Positions 1 to 9,257 of a DNA stretch of 64,000 nucleotides are shown here, piece by piece (positions within the stretch are counted from its first letter, which is position 1; the number at the start of each line of letters is the position of its first letter). The notes beneath the pieces are model-generated. The model was not told the origin of the DNA, made no database searches, and was given only the letters and a program-made list of their open reading frames with translations. Source of the DNA: Stieleria marina (GTDB lineage: Bacteria > Planctomycetota > Planctomycetia > Pirellulales > Pirellulaceae); the NCBI GenBank assembly GCA_007741555.1, contig CP036526.1, forward strand, positions 5,704,001 through 5,768,000, given 5' to 3'. Position numbers and translations under genes: made by a program.

Positions 1-1775
1 CTGAAACCACGTTTGTTCTTACCAAAAGTGAATGAATCGGGAAGCTTGGATTTGAGCAACTCGCGCAGGACGACTTTCCCTTTTCCATTTCCAGTCAAGA
101 ACGATTCTGGCAAACGCGTCGCAAACTCGAGCACCTTGTGATCGACAAAGGGGACACGCGCTTCCAGGCTTACTGCCATGCTGGCTCGATCGACTTTAGT
201 GAGTATGTCATCAGGGTGGTAACTCAGCAGATCCCTGCACCGCATTTCGGACGAACCCGCAGCGAACTTCAGTCCATCGACATCCGTCAAACGAGTTTGC
301 GTGCGATGTCCATTCAATACCAGCGCATCGGTTGGCCAAAGCAATGTTACGCGATCGTAAAACTCCCTTTGGGACCGTGAACTCAGCAAGTCCGCAAATT
401 TAGGGATCGTGATTTCAAGCCATCGGTCATTCATCGATTCTGGCAGAACAGGCGAGAGCAATTTCAATCCCGCCCCATATAGACTCCATGGCCCATGGAG
501 CAGCGCTCCCGCAAGCCCCTGTCGCATCAAGTTGGGAACCCAGTTCAAACGATCCAAGATCTTTGGTGCATGAATATATCTGTTGTAACCACCAAACACC
601 TCATCACCTCCATCGCCCGAAAGCGCCACCGTGACATGCTCTCTCGTAATTTTGGACAGCAGATAAGTGGGAATTTGCGAACTGTCTGCGAAAGGCTCGT
701 CATAGTACTGCTGTAGATTCGGTACGACATCCAACGCGTCGCTTGCGGAAACGAAATGCTCAGTATGGTCGGTACCAAGAAAATCAGCCAGCTTCTTTGC
801 ATCACTTGATTCATCGTATGCATGATCCTTAATGCCAATCGTAAATGTCTTTACAGGCCGGGAGGATTTTTCCTGCATCAACGTCACGATGGTGCTTGAA
901 TCAATGCCACCCGACAAGAAAGCCCCCAGCGGGACATCAGCAACCATCCTCGCTTCAATGGCGTCCGACAACACGTTTTCACACTCGGCAACGGCATCGG
1001 CAAGTGTCCCTTGAAAGAGGTTACTTCCGCCCGATTCATAGACGTCCTCGACACTCCAATACTTGGATGGAGAGGAAGACGAATCCGTTGCAAAAGGAGA
1101 AAAACCGCCTGCTGGCGAGCGTAATTCGTCCTTCGTAAGCGTCAGCACAGACCCAGGAATCAACTTGTAGACATTTTCATAGATGGAATACGGCGTGGGT
1201 ACATAGCCGTAACGCATGAACATGCATAATGCATCGCGATTGATAGTCGGCTGCCAATTTTGGATCGTCCGCATGGCATGCAATTCGGAGGCAAACATGA
1301 AGCCTTCATCATTCCATCCATAATACAACGGCTTGATTCCGACTCGGTCACGAACAAGTTGCAAAGTCTGTAGGCGCTGATCGTACAGTCCAAAGGCAAA
1401 CATTCCATGTAGCCGTTCCACCGCCTCTGTAAGCCCCCACTGCTCCACAGCCGCCAAGATAACTTCGGTATCACAATCTGATTTAAAACCGTGACCTAAA
1501 GACTCTAGAGCCGAACGAATCTCTCGAAAGTTGTAGATTTCTCCATTGAATGTGATTGTGAAGCGACCGCCATTGCTGTGCATTGGCTGGAGTCCATTGG
1601 GCGAAAGGTCAAGTATCGCCAACCTGGCATGACCCAGTGCAAGGTTTACGTCGTCTGATTGCCATGTCGCGTTATCGTCTGGACCGCGATGGGATATCGC
1701 TCCTATCATCCGCTGGCAGTTAGAACGCAAAGATGCAGGTGTAGTTGCTTGATAGATGCCTGAAATGCCGCACAT
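1..1775 (-). CDS. asnB: asparagine synthase (glutamine-hydrolysing), 3' end cut by window edge
   Basis: The reading frame starts ATG-TGC-GGC-ATT, giving MCGIS, so Cys2 is the N-terminal nucleophile of a class II glutamine amidotransferase. The frame stays open to base 1, so it is a partial gene of about 591 codons. The synthetase half has the ATP-pyrophosphatase loop LSGGIDSS at about residues 287-294, and the visible C-terminus reads FGKNKRGF, close to the end of the family. The family transfers amide nitrogen from glutamine to aspartate or an aspartate-like acceptor. In polysaccharide loci such paralogues often occur beside glycosyltransferases and may amidate a sugar acid; that role here is inference. 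It is the last visible gene of the minus-strand glycan locus, 144 bp after the formyltransferase. Confidence 0.93.
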   Translation of the reverse strand, partial: MCGISGIYQATTPASLRSNCQRMIGAISHRGPDDNATWQSDDVNLALGHARLAILDLSPNGLQPMHSNGGRFTITFNGEIYNFREIRSALESLGHGFKSDCDTEVILAAVEQWGLTEAVERLHGMFAFGLYDQRLQTLQLVRDRVGIKPLYYGWNDEGFMFASELHAMRTIQNWQPTINRDALCMFMRYGYVPTPYSIYENVYKLIPGSVLTLTKDELRSPAGGFSPFATDSSSSPSKYWSVEDVYESGGSNLFQGTLADAVAECENVLSDAIEARMVADVPLGAFLSGGIDSSTIVTLMQEKSSRPVKTFTIGIKDHAYDESSDAKKLADFLGTDHTEHFVSASDALDVVPNLQQYYDEPFADSSQIPTYLLSKITREHVTVALSGDGGDEVFGGYNRYIHAPKILDRLNWVPNLMRQGLAGALLHGPWSLYGAGLKLLSPVLPESMNDRWLEITIPKFADLLSSRSQREFYDRVTLLWPTDALVLNGHRTQTRLTDVDGLKFAAGSSEMRCRDLLSYHPDDILTKVDRASMAVSLEARVPFVDHKVLEFATRLPESFLTGNGKGKVVLRELLKSKLPDSFTFGKNKRGF

Positions 1776-1919
1776 GTTCTTTTTACAACTCTCGGACTGA
1801 TGCGATTTTAAAAACGACGGCCCCAGCGCAGCACCCATCCAAACACTGATCACCAATATGCAGTTGCTGCATATTCATTGGTTCGCATACCAACTCTCTA
1901 AACGCAGCAGTTCGCAAAG

Positions 1920-2699
1920 TTACTTTACGCTTTTACTGAATCTGTAATACAGGTACTGAAAAACGGTGGGGTGACTTCGCAAACAAGTGCGTCTGCCAGA
2001 CGAATCCTCTCGGGGAAGCTCCTGGCCAGCAAGAATCGCTTGCACGGTCTCGGCAATCTTTGGAATCGCCGTGCCGATGTGGTGAATAGGATACGTCGTG
2101 AAATTATCGTTGGGCGCGATCTCAAAGTGGACGTAACGAATTGCCCCCCCCGTATCGATGCCTTCGTCGACAAGATGGATAGTCGACCCGACATCTTCAG
2201 GCTTGCCTTCTGCCAAGGCCCAGTAGCCACCGTGCACACCTCGATAGGTTGGTGTTATCCCATGATGCGTATTGATAAAAGTTGCATCGCAGCAGCCAAG
2301 CGTTTTCTTGCCAATGATGCGAGTTCCATTGACAACAACTACCTTTGGCTGAAGCCGAGCGAGCAATTGGCGGCAATCTTCCGCATTGACTGACGCCACA
2401 CGGTCGACAGATTCTGTTGGAATACTTGTTATGTCAAGTTGGTACAAATCTTGCAATTCACGCGAACGCTTAAAACTACATCGCTTCATCCAGGGCACAA
2501 TGCCCAGTAAGAAACAGAGTTGGCCAAAGACAACCCGCCAGCCAAGCGTCTTGCAACGCCTTCGGTACATTTTCATTCGTGACGGACCCTGCTCCATCAC
2601 CACAGACATACTGCCAAACTTACCTGCGAGTGCGTGATAAACAGCGCGACTACTCTCGCCGTCACCACACAGAAGAACGATGTCACACTCAACGGCCAT
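1920..2699 (-). CDS. formyltransferase-family protein, candidate sugar N-formyltransferase
   Basis: This 259-residue protein has the formyl-transferase core. Asn143 and His145 (INTHHG) and Asp182 (VDEGIDTG) match the Asn-His-Asp triad of 10-formyl-THF enzymes such as GART, Fmt and the sugar N-formyltransferases. It is shorter than Fmt and lacks an obvious tRNA-binding C-terminal domain. It sits inside a locus that makes 3-amino-sugars, and its ATG overlaps the stop of the deacetylase gene by one base (TAATG). I infer that it formylates an amino sugar or another small amine of the glycan pathway. The substrate cannot be read from sequence. A phosphoribosylglycinamide-type role is less likely in this context. 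Confidence 0.8.
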   Translation of the reverse strand: MAVECDIVLLCGDGESSRAVYHALAGKFGSMSVVMEQGPSRMKMYRRRCKTLGWRVVFGQLCFLLGIVPWMKRCSFKRSRELQDLYQLDITSIPTESVDRVASVNAEDCRQLLARLQPKVVVVNGTRIIGKKTLGCCDATFINTHHGITPTYRGVHGGYWALAEGKPEDVGSTIHLVDEGIDTGGAIRYVHFEIAPNDNFTTYPIHHIGTAIPKIAETVQAILAGQELPREDSSGRRTCLRSHPTVFQYLYYRFSKSVK

Positions 2700-3694
2700 T
2701 ATTTATCCTTGGCTGCAGCAGCAACCTGCTGCATGTTTTGAGATCGCATCCCGAATTTCCGGTTGAGCATGCGAAAGTGCTCAAGTATCTCTGCCAGGAC
2801 TTTAAAATTTTGCTCGGTGCAGTCTGAAAAATTGTGGGGGTGCCACCACAAATGAAAGACTCTCTTCTTCTTGGCGGCATATGTCATGGCACGTTTAATT
2901 CGCTGGACATGTAGACGATGGACTTGCTTGCGCGACTCCGTATAGGGCCGGAGGAAGATGCTGCCAGGAACGTTAAACAGACCGCTATCAGTGCCAATTT
3001 CGCTCCATTTCGTAGCGTACGAATTACCGAAAAAACAGTACGCATCTAGCAATCGAAACAACCTTTTGACTAGCTGTTTGTGGTCGGAAGCCATATTGCG
3101 AAACAGCCAAGTGTTTGGGTTTCCGCGAAAGTTCGTGATACCGTTTGCAACCAGCAGATCGTCATAGCCAGAATTATGCTGGTTCCGTGGGAACACAATC
3201 GAACTCATCAACACGCCTTTGCTTTCCGCCAGTCTCCCGCCTGCCTCAAGGTCTGCCTGAAATGCCTCACCGGACTGCCCAGGCTCAAGGCACAGGTAGT
3301 GCGAGTATGTATGGGAGGCGATTTCTTGCGAAGCGAAATTTTGAATCTGGCGAATCAATGGAAGGCCGTAGTGCAAGGGGTCGTCCACGTGCGAATCCCC
3401 CACTCGCTGGCCATAGGGAGACAGTTCTGGTTCTTTGTATTGAGGCTGAACACTCGGAAATGACTCCTCTAGCTCCTGACGTCCTTCCGCAAACAGCATT
3501 CCCACGACCGCCCATGTTGCCGCAATTTCAAATCTGTCAAAAAGCTGAAGGAGTCGAGGCACAATTGCCCAGACAGAATTGAGTTTTTGGGCTTCTGGAC
3601 TATCCCACTCCAAGACGTCTCGCAAACCCCAGTGCAACTCGAAGTCCAATGAGATGACAAACGCACCGTGGTTGACGGGTTGTGATTCAGCCAT
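2699..3694 (-). CDS. polysaccharide deacetylase family protein
   Basis: The protein is 331 residues from the chosen ATG (MAESQPVNHG). The frame is open 34 codons further upstream, but that extension would run into the preceding membrane-protein gene, so I chose the start 12 bp after that gene's stop. It has a NodB-like layout: SLDFELHWG near residue 17 supplies the acidic metal and catalytic motif, SHTYSH gives the His-x3-His pair at 128 and 132, and the C-terminus has LWWHPHNF. The family removes N-acetyl groups from polysaccharides or glycans, and members in this arrangement are common in exopolysaccharide loci. No signal peptide is visible, so it may act in the cytoplasm or be anchored through partners. 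Confidence 0.85.
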   Translation of the reverse strand: MAESQPVNHGAFVISLDFELHWGLRDVLEWDSPEAQKLNSVWAIVPRLLQLFDRFEIAATWAVVGMLFAEGRQELEESFPSVQPQYKEPELSPYGQRVGDSHVDDPLHYGLPLIRQIQNFASQEIASHTYSHYLCLEPGQSGEAFQADLEAGGRLAESKGVLMSSIVFPRNQHNSGYDDLLVANGITNFRGNPNTWLFRNMASDHKQLVKRLFRLLDAYCFFGNSYATKWSEIGTDSGLFNVPGSIFLRPYTESRKQVHRLHVQRIKRAMTYAAKKKRVFHLWWHPHNFSDCTEQNFKVLAEILEHFRMLNRKFGMRSQNMQQVAAAAKDK

Positions 3695-3705
3695 TCGTTC
3701 TTGTG

Positions 3706-4953
3706 CTATGTTCGGTGAAACGCAACGGGACGCCTTGAAATCGCAGGAATGTTCATCGCCGTCACTCCAAGAGGAAGTGTCGCCAACAAGATACAAGCCG
3801 GCATGATCTGAAGCCGCTGACGTACCATTAGACCCATGTTGTACATGAATCCTAAGTAGAAACTGATGGCTAAAAGAGCCACGACACAGATGACTACGGC
3901 AGGACTGAAAAGCAGTTTTTTCTTATCAGCGACTCGAGACCACTGAAACGCAATCATCAGCGTTGAAAACCATGCTTCAACGCCAACAATTGCGAAATTG
4001 AAATTGCCCCAGGTCGTCGGATTGGGCTCAAACAGAATGAACACTAGGCCACTAAGAACTGGGATCGGAACCGCATTTCTTACGATCGTTGAGCCACCCA
4101 AGTCTTGATCCGTCATCGCATCCAACTGATTGACGATTCCTCTCTGTGCAACCTGTTCGGTGAAACCAGGTGCAAGAATTTGTACGGCACCAAGAAACAA
4201 AACGAACGAGACACCCAGAATCAAGACTGAAAAAAAAGCCGACCCCGGCCTCTTAAACGACAGAGCATGAGGGGCAGCACAAGCAACCAACCAAGCTGCA
4301 AAAATGTGTGGGCGAAGCAAGAAGAAAAGTGCAGCACCGACGAATGAGATGAAATAGAAAACTTTAGTTCGACTTGGAAAATTAACATTAGGCAGGCTGG
4401 CAACTGAAAATCTAATAATCAAGCCAATCCCCCAAAGCACAGGCCCTTCTTTCATATTCCACGGAGTAAAGATCAGCGCCGAGGGAAGAAAAAGTGCGTA
4501 CAAGATCACCCAAGTCGGCAACTTTTCTACCCGTGAAACAAGCACAACGGATTCAAGGACCAACAATAGCCCAATGAACGCTGCCATCGCATGAATTATG
4601 TAAGTTGCAAAGATGGGAGAATCAGTCAGTGCATAAAAAACACCGATCATGCTTCGGTATCCATAATTACTCAACCATTCCAGCTCGTCTAAACCCATCG
4701 ATCCGAGCTGAAGTTCGCGAGCGATGCGCCTGGCTGCTCGTTCATGAGTATGCCCGTCAAATGATGCACGCATATGACTGGGCAGCCAGATGAAACAACG
4801 ATGGAACGTGATTGCCACCCAAGCGAAGAGAGCGAAGTAGAGCAAATTACGTCGATCGTGTAGCGCAATGTGCGCACTGCTTAACCGGCGAATGCAATAA
4901 TCAGCAGAGCCAATTGCAGCAACTGCAATTATCAGCCCAATAACAATATCCAT
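3706..4953 (-). CDS. polytopic membrane protein of the glycan locus (possible polymerase or membrane glycosyltransferase)
   Basis: This 415-residue protein is strongly hydrophobic, with roughly ten membrane segments, starting with MDIVIGLIIAVAAIGSADY. A soluble stretch at about residues 60-100 (MRASFDGHTHERAARRIARE and after) is rich in charges and could be a periplasmic loop. No motif clearly places it in Wzy, O-antigen ligase or GT39 families. Its position among glycosyltransferases and near a Wzx-type flippase makes a polymerase or lipid-linked-sugar enzyme plausible. A strong AAGGAAGG ribosome binding site lies 11 bases before the ATG, inside the end of a small upstream frame. Confidence 0.75.
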   Translation of the reverse strand: MDIVIGLIIAVAAIGSADYCIRRLSSAHIALHDRRNLLYFALFAWVAITFHRCFIWLPSHMRASFDGHTHERAARRIARELQLGSMGLDELEWLSNYGYRSMIGVFYALTDSPIFATYIIHAMAAFIGLLLVLESVVLVSRVEKLPTWVILYALFLPSALIFTPWNMKEGPVLWGIGLIIRFSVASLPNVNFPSRTKVFYFISFVGAALFFLLRPHIFAAWLVACAAPHALSFKRPGSAFFSVLILGVSFVLFLGAVQILAPGFTEQVAQRGIVNQLDAMTDQDLGGSTIVRNAVPIPVLSGLVFILFEPNPTTWGNFNFAIVGVEAWFSTLMIAFQWSRVADKKKLLFSPAVVICVVALLAISFYLGFMYNMGLMVRQRLQIMPACILLATLPLGVTAMNIPAISRRPVAFHRT

Positions 4954-4959
4954 TTGCGC

Positions 4960-5151
4960 CTAACCTTCCTTTAGCGTCTGCAGCGACCCGTGCGCCAAAC
5001 CATCAGCGCTACGGTAATGCATCGATCGGAAAACAGCGATCATCCAATCCAACACCGGTTTTCCGCCTGCATATGAGACTGTTTTACCACAGCCCAATCC
5101 CTCTCTATTGAACTCATAAAAAGCAACTGGTCGTTGTTTCTGCCTCAGCAT
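4960..5151 (-). CDS. small ORF, 63 aa, unknown
   Basis: This short frame fills most of the 241-bp gap between a glycosyltransferase and the membrane protein and ends 6 bp before the membrane-protein ATG. It begins MLRQKQRPVAFYEF. A weak AGGG lies about 9 bases before the ATG. It has no membrane segment or known motif. The ribosome binding site of the next gene overlaps its last codons, which would couple the two if it is translated. It could also be untranslated leader or the relic of a longer gene. Confidence 0.35.
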   Translation of the reverse strand: MLRQKQRPVAFYEFNREGLGCGKTVSYAGGKPVLDWMIAVFRSMHYRSADGLAHGSLQTLKEG

Positions 5152-5194
5152 GAACGACCCTAATTTTCATTTTTCAAATGCCGTGCAAACGGGA

Positions 5195-6340
5195 CTACCT
5201 GGTACTGGCAGCCTCGATCGCACGCTGATAAAGATTGAAATAGTTAGATTGCATCGAAGACAGCGAGTGTTGCGATTTCGCATATTCCATCTGAGACTCA
5301 CCTAGCTCATTTCGTTTCTTTGGACTGCGAACCAACTCTATCGCTCGGTTGGCAATAACCTCAAGATCTCGACTCGTCCAAATCCAGTCCGATGATGTGA
5401 TCTCGTATTGGTCGTTAAGTTGATACCCAACTATCGGCACTCCGGCAAAAGCTGCCTCGATAGCAGCAAGCCCGGTAACGGACCCAACGTTAAGAGTCAG
5501 ATATAGATCCATGATCGACACTCCCAACTTTGGATCGTTAACAACTCCCGGGGTGTGAATACGACCTTCAAGCCCATGATTCCGAATTGCATCTTGCACG
5601 TTATCGAATTCAGCGCCGTCGCCAACTAATAAAAAATGAACTTCAGGACCAACTTCATGCGAAATCATTGCCATTAGTTCGACAAACATCGTGGGCAATC
5701 GCTCAGGGCGAAACTGCCCCATAGTTCCGATGATCAACTCACACGAATCCGGAACTCCAATTGATTCCCGAAGCACTTGCCTCTTTACATTCGATACTTT
5801 GCCACAGGAAGTATCGACTCCGTTTGGGATAACCTCAACCAGAATTCTAGGATGACGTTTGACGAAAGGTTGCCAACTCTCATCGTATGCCATCATCGCT
5901 ATTGCGTCACGACGGCTGGCAAGCCATTTGTGAATCTTCTTTTTCCAATTTGCAAAGGGCATGCCTACAGCATGGTAGGTTTCAACGACTGCTGGCTGCT
6001 TGTTCTTCGTAAGCCAAGAGCTGAGATGAACGACTGAGCCGAAAACAGAAGCGAAACTTAGGTGGCAATGCAGTATGTCATGAGACCTTAACCAACCCAA
6101 TTTTCTTATAGTCCACAACAAACCTTCAAATTGAAGTCGAAGCCGCCCGACTTTCTTTTCAATGACATACTGAACGTCAATTGAGTCGTCGATAGTATTG
6201 CGAAGCAGTCGCTCATCCACCTTGAAGGCGGCGACGACGGTAACTTCATGCCCGTCTCGCGCAAAGCTATTTGCCAAGTCAACCATGACCCGTTCACCAC
6301 CACCTTTGGTGAGAGCCGGTATCAAGTGCACTATTTTCAA
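5195..6340 (-). CDS. glycosyltransferase family 4 protein
   Basis: This is a 381-residue GT-B fold transferase. The N-terminus MKIVHLIPALTKGGGERVMV has the GT4 glycine-rich acceptor loop. The C-terminal half holds the nucleotide-sugar site, with TLNVGSVTGLAAIEAAFAGVP carrying the conserved acidic residue. The start codon is TTG and overlaps the stop of the upstream glycosyltransferase gene (TTGA), which suggests translational coupling. It is expected to act at the cytoplasmic membrane face, adding a sugar to the lipid-linked repeat unit. Donor and acceptor are unknown. Confidence 0.88.
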   Translation of the reverse strand: MKIVHLIPALTKGGGERVMVDLANSFARDGHEVTVVAAFKVDERLLRNTIDDSIDVQYVIEKKVGRLRLQFEGLLWTIRKLGWLRSHDILHCHLSFASVFGSVVHLSSWLTKNKQPAVVETYHAVGMPFANWKKKIHKWLASRRDAIAMMAYDESWQPFVKRHPRILVEVIPNGVDTSCGKVSNVKRQVLRESIGVPDSCELIIGTMGQFRPERLPTMFVELMAMISHEVGPEVHFLLVGDGAEFDNVQDAIRNHGLEGRIHTPGVVNDPKLGVSIMDLYLTLNVGSVTGLAAIEAAFAGVPIVGYQLNDQYEITSSDWIWTSRDLEVIANRAIELVRSPKKRNELGESQMEYAKSQHSLSSMQSNYFNLYQRAIEAASTR

Positions 6341-7674
6341 GTTTCTGCACCCATTAATTCATAGGCTGCGACTTCCATTTCGGTTTGCTCCGCTGGTGCA
6401 AGAATTTCCAACGCTCGCTTTCTCGCGTTTGAACCAAATTCAGCAGCCAATTCCTTATCGCCTAGGATTCGAATCGTTGCATCGGCCATTGCTTGCTTAT
6501 CAAACGCTGGAACCAACAGTCCAGAAATTTCATCGACAACCAAATCGCCCTGCCAATCCAAATCGTAAGCAACAATTGCAGCCTCGCCAAAAGCGGCTTC
6601 TGTAAGAGCACGACCTGTAAGCGGTGAAAGCACGACGGCTGTTTGGGGGATGATGCGTGATATAACCCCTTGGTCACAGTTGCCTAGCATCATGACTTTG
6701 TCCCCAACTCCCAACTGAACAGCGCGGTCCTTGATTGTATCTCGTAAAGGCCCGTCACCTATAAAACAGAGACCGACATCAAGCCCTGACGTCGTCAAAA
6801 TACCCAAGACTTCGATACAATCCAGAACGTGCTTGATTTCGATAAGACGTCCAATATGAACGAGCGCAGGCCGTTGACTGAAAAACTCTGCTACCTTCGG
6901 ATCTTCGATGCTTGGCCGGTCACCAGCAGGAGCTAAATGACGCGGATCAATAAGATTCCCGAACCTAACGATATGACACTTTTTTGGATCCGCGCCTTTT
7001 GACACGGCGAAATCCTGATAGTTTTCACCTGGTGACAAGATGCTATCCGCACGTGACAAAACAAGCTTTTCAACCATTTCTTCAAGTCGAATAAATGGAA
7101 ACATCCGTGGCATTATTGGACGACCAGTCCTCTTCCGGATAGCGTCGTGATCTCCGTTGATTCTTACCATGAGTTTACCGCCAACTAGGCGTGCGACAAT
7201 CAAACCAAGTAGTCCCGCAAGTATGGGATCACCTACTCGTATTGTCTTAATTTTTTCGTGTCGCGCAATTCCAATCAAGTGGAACAGAAGGCTGACAAGA
7301 GCCAACCCGGCGTTAAGATGTCGAATCCATGAAAGCCAGGAGACACGACCATAACGGCCTCTGACAAAGATGTGATCTTCCGACACTGTCTCATTGATCG
7401 GGCGCCCGTAGACACTCGAACTGCTACCCATTTCCGGGTGTATGTCCACCGGATGAACTGACCAAACTTTTTCCCAATAACCGTCGAGATGCCTAATCTT
7501 CAATACATGCGACAAGTCCCGTTCCAAGATTTGGTCGTATGTATAGGACGAGCAAATGTAGATTAGTTTGCGAATCGTGCCGTTCCCTGAGCTTGTCGTG
7601 TCCGCCGATTTAGTCAAGTGACGGGAACCCTTCGACATTGGAGAGACAAGTTCTTGGCTTGTTCCAAGAACCAT
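6337..7674 (-). CDS. glycosyltransferase family 4 protein
   Basis: The protein has about 445 residues from ATG at 7674; a TTG two codons upstream is also open. It has a GT-B layout, with an N-terminal extension of about 40 polar residues before the first strand (KLIYICSSYTYDQ). The donor-site half includes LVHIGRLIEIKHV, LCFIGDGPLRDTI and SPLTGRALTEAAFGEAAIV, the last carrying the conserved Glu. The stop overlaps the following transferase start by 4 bp. Together with that gene it probably builds part of the repeat unit. The sugar specificity is unknown. Confidence 0.88.
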   Translation of the reverse strand: MVLGTSQELVSPMSKGSRHLTKSADTTSSGNGTIRKLIYICSSYTYDQILERDLSHVLKIRHLDGYWEKVWSVHPVDIHPEMGSSSSVYGRPINETVSEDHIFVRGRYGRVSWLSWIRHLNAGLALVSLLFHLIGIARHEKIKTIRVGDPILAGLLGLIVARLVGGKLMVRINGDHDAIRKRTGRPIMPRMFPFIRLEEMVEKLVLSRADSILSPGENYQDFAVSKGADPKKCHIVRFGNLIDPRHLAPAGDRPSIEDPKVAEFFSQRPALVHIGRLIEIKHVLDCIEVLGILTTSGLDVGLCFIGDGPLRDTIKDRAVQLGVGDKVMMLGNCDQGVISRIIPQTAVVLSPLTGRALTEAAFGEAAIVAYDLDWQGDLVVDEISGLLVPAFDKQAMADATIRILGDKELAAEFGSNARKRALEILAPAEQTEMEVAAYELMGAET

Positions 7675-7749
7675 GATCAAGATCGATGTCTAAAAACATC
7701 ATAGTAGTGATTGTCTGCTCAACCACCGTCGCTCGGTTACAACTCGGTG

Positions 7750-8847
7750 TTAGCATAGCACATCACCTTTTTTCTTAAGCAACTCAATGACGTAGTCGAT
7801 ATCTACGTGCGGACCAATCGGCAGGCTCAAGCAGGTTTCGGAAATTGACTCTGTAATTGGTTGCGAGGCCGCATTGAATTGAGGATAGGCTTTTGTTTTA
7901 TGGGCTGGAATCGGATAATGAATCTGCGTGCCGATCCCAACCTCCGCGAGTTGAGACTGCATCCGATCGCGGTTTAAAACACGTATCACATAGAGATGCC
8001 AAACCGGATTCGCCCATGTAGGAACGGTGGGCAGGGTAATGGAAGGCGATCCCGTCAATAAATCAGTGTATGCCGCGGCGACTTGTTGGCGCCGGCCGTT
8101 CCATTCATCAAGGTTCGCCAGCCGAACTCTTAGAAACGCGGCTTGCAATTCGTCGAGTCGAGAATTGAACCCTGCTTCTTCGTAGTGATACTTGATCTTA
8201 GAGCCATAGTTGCGCAGAATTCGGACACGATCTGCAATTGAGCTGTCTGTCGTTGTAACAGCTCCCCCATCAGCGAATGCTCCCAGGTTTTTGCCTGGAT
8301 AGAAACTGTGCGCTGCTGCGTGCCCGAGCGAACCTGTTTTTCGGCCCTTGTACAACGCTCCTTGCGCCTGTGCAGCATCTTCGATGACAACCAAATTATG
8401 TTGATCGGCAATTTGCATTATCTGGTCCATGTCCGCCGGTTGACCGTACAGATGCACCGGAATAATAGCCCGAGTCTGGGGTGAAATCGCTGCTTCTATT
8501 CGATTCGCATCAATGTTGTACGTTTGCAAGTCAGGTTCAATCGGCACTGGAACAGCACCTACTTGGCTGACTGCTAACCATGTGGCGACAAAGGTGTGTG
8601 ATGGAACGATCACTTCATCGCCAGGACCGATGCCGAACGCACGCAGCCCCAGCACCAATGCATCGAGACCACTGGCGACGCCAATGCAATGTTCAGCTTC
8701 GCAGTAAGTAGCGTATTCGCCCTCAAACGCTTCCAGTTCTTGCCCAAGCAAGTACCAGCCAGAGTTCATCACGCGGTGATAAGCGGCATCAAACTCTTCC
8801 TTGAGTTCGAGATAGGCCGGTTTCAACTCAAGAAATGGCACATTCAT
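7750..8847 (-). CDS. dTDP-3-keto-6-deoxyhexose 3-aminotransferase (FdtB/QdtB-like, DegT family)
   Basis: This is a 365-residue DegT/DnrJ/EryC1/StrS aminotransferase. Lys186 in [11 protein letters not shown] is the expected PLP Schiff-base lysine and Asp157 in [11 protein letters not shown] the pyridine-nitrogen partner. It uses L-glutamate to aminate C3 of a dTDP-3-keto-6-deoxyhexose. The assignment rests mainly on the preceding gene, a 3,4-ketoisomerase, whose stop overlaps this ATG by one base (TGATG), and on the upstream rmlA, rmlB and acetyltransferase genes. Whether the product is Fuc3N or Qui3N cannot be told from sequence. Confidence 0.88.
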   Translation of the reverse strand: MNVPFLELKPAYLELKEEFDAAYHRVMNSGWYLLGQELEAFEGEYATYCEAEHCIGVASGLDALVLGLRAFGIGPGDEVIVPSHTFVATWLAVSQVGAVPVPIEPDLQTYNIDANRIEAAISPQTRAIIPVHLYGQPADMDQIMQIADQHNLVVIEDAAQAQGALYKGRKTGSLGHAAAHSFYPGKNLGAFADGGAVTTTDSSIADRVRILRNYGSKIKYHYEEAGFNSRLDELQAAFLRVRLANLDEWNGRRQQVAAAYTDLLTGSPSITLPTVPTWANPVWHLYVIRVLNRDRMQSQLAEVGIGTQIHYPIPAHKTKAYPQFNAASQPITESISETCLSLPIGPHVDIDYVIELLKKKGDVLC

Positions 8848-9257
8848 CAGGACGGTTTCATGGCACTAAGGAATGAACTGTACTCTCGGAAATAGTCGTC
8901 TTCATCGTACGCGTTTGATGCTAGAACCATGCAGACTGACCCGGACGAAAAATTGTCAAGCTCACGCCACATCATCGGGCAAACATAGAGCCCGCAATAC
9001 GAACGATTAAGATGCACCCGCTTCTTTTCAGTGCCGTCGTCAAGCACGACGTCAAAGCTGCCGGACATAGCAATGATCAACTGATGCAGTGCTTTATGTG
9101 CGTGCCCACCTCGCTCCGCGCCGCCAGGTACGTCGTACAGGTAATAGACCCTCTTAATTTCAAACGGAACATGTGACTGCCCCTCGATGAAGGTCAAATT
9201 TCCACGCGGATCCGAAATCTTCGGTAAGTTAATGACTTTACAGTCTGTAATGCTCAT
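8847..9257 (-). CDS. dTDP-4-keto-6-deoxyglucose 3,4-ketoisomerase (FdtA/QdtA-like, cupin)
   Basis: This is a 136-residue single-domain cupin of the WxcM/FdtA type. [24 protein letters not shown] and [12 protein letters not shown] are the family landmarks; the GGHAH histidines are the likely acid/base residues. It moves the keto group from C4 to C3 of dTDP-4-keto-6-deoxyglucose, giving the substrate for the aminotransferase encoded next. Its ATG overlaps the stop of the acetyltransferase gene by 4 bp. FdtA and QdtA differ by C4 stereochemistry of the product and cannot be separated here. Confidence 0.9.
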   Translation of the reverse strand: MSITDCKVINLPKISDPRGNLTFIEGQSHVPFEIKRVYYLYDVPGGAERGGHAHKALHQLIIAMSGSFDVVLDDGTEKKRVHLNRSYCGLYVCPMMWRELDNFSSGSVCMVLASNAYDEDDYFREYSSFLSAMKPS

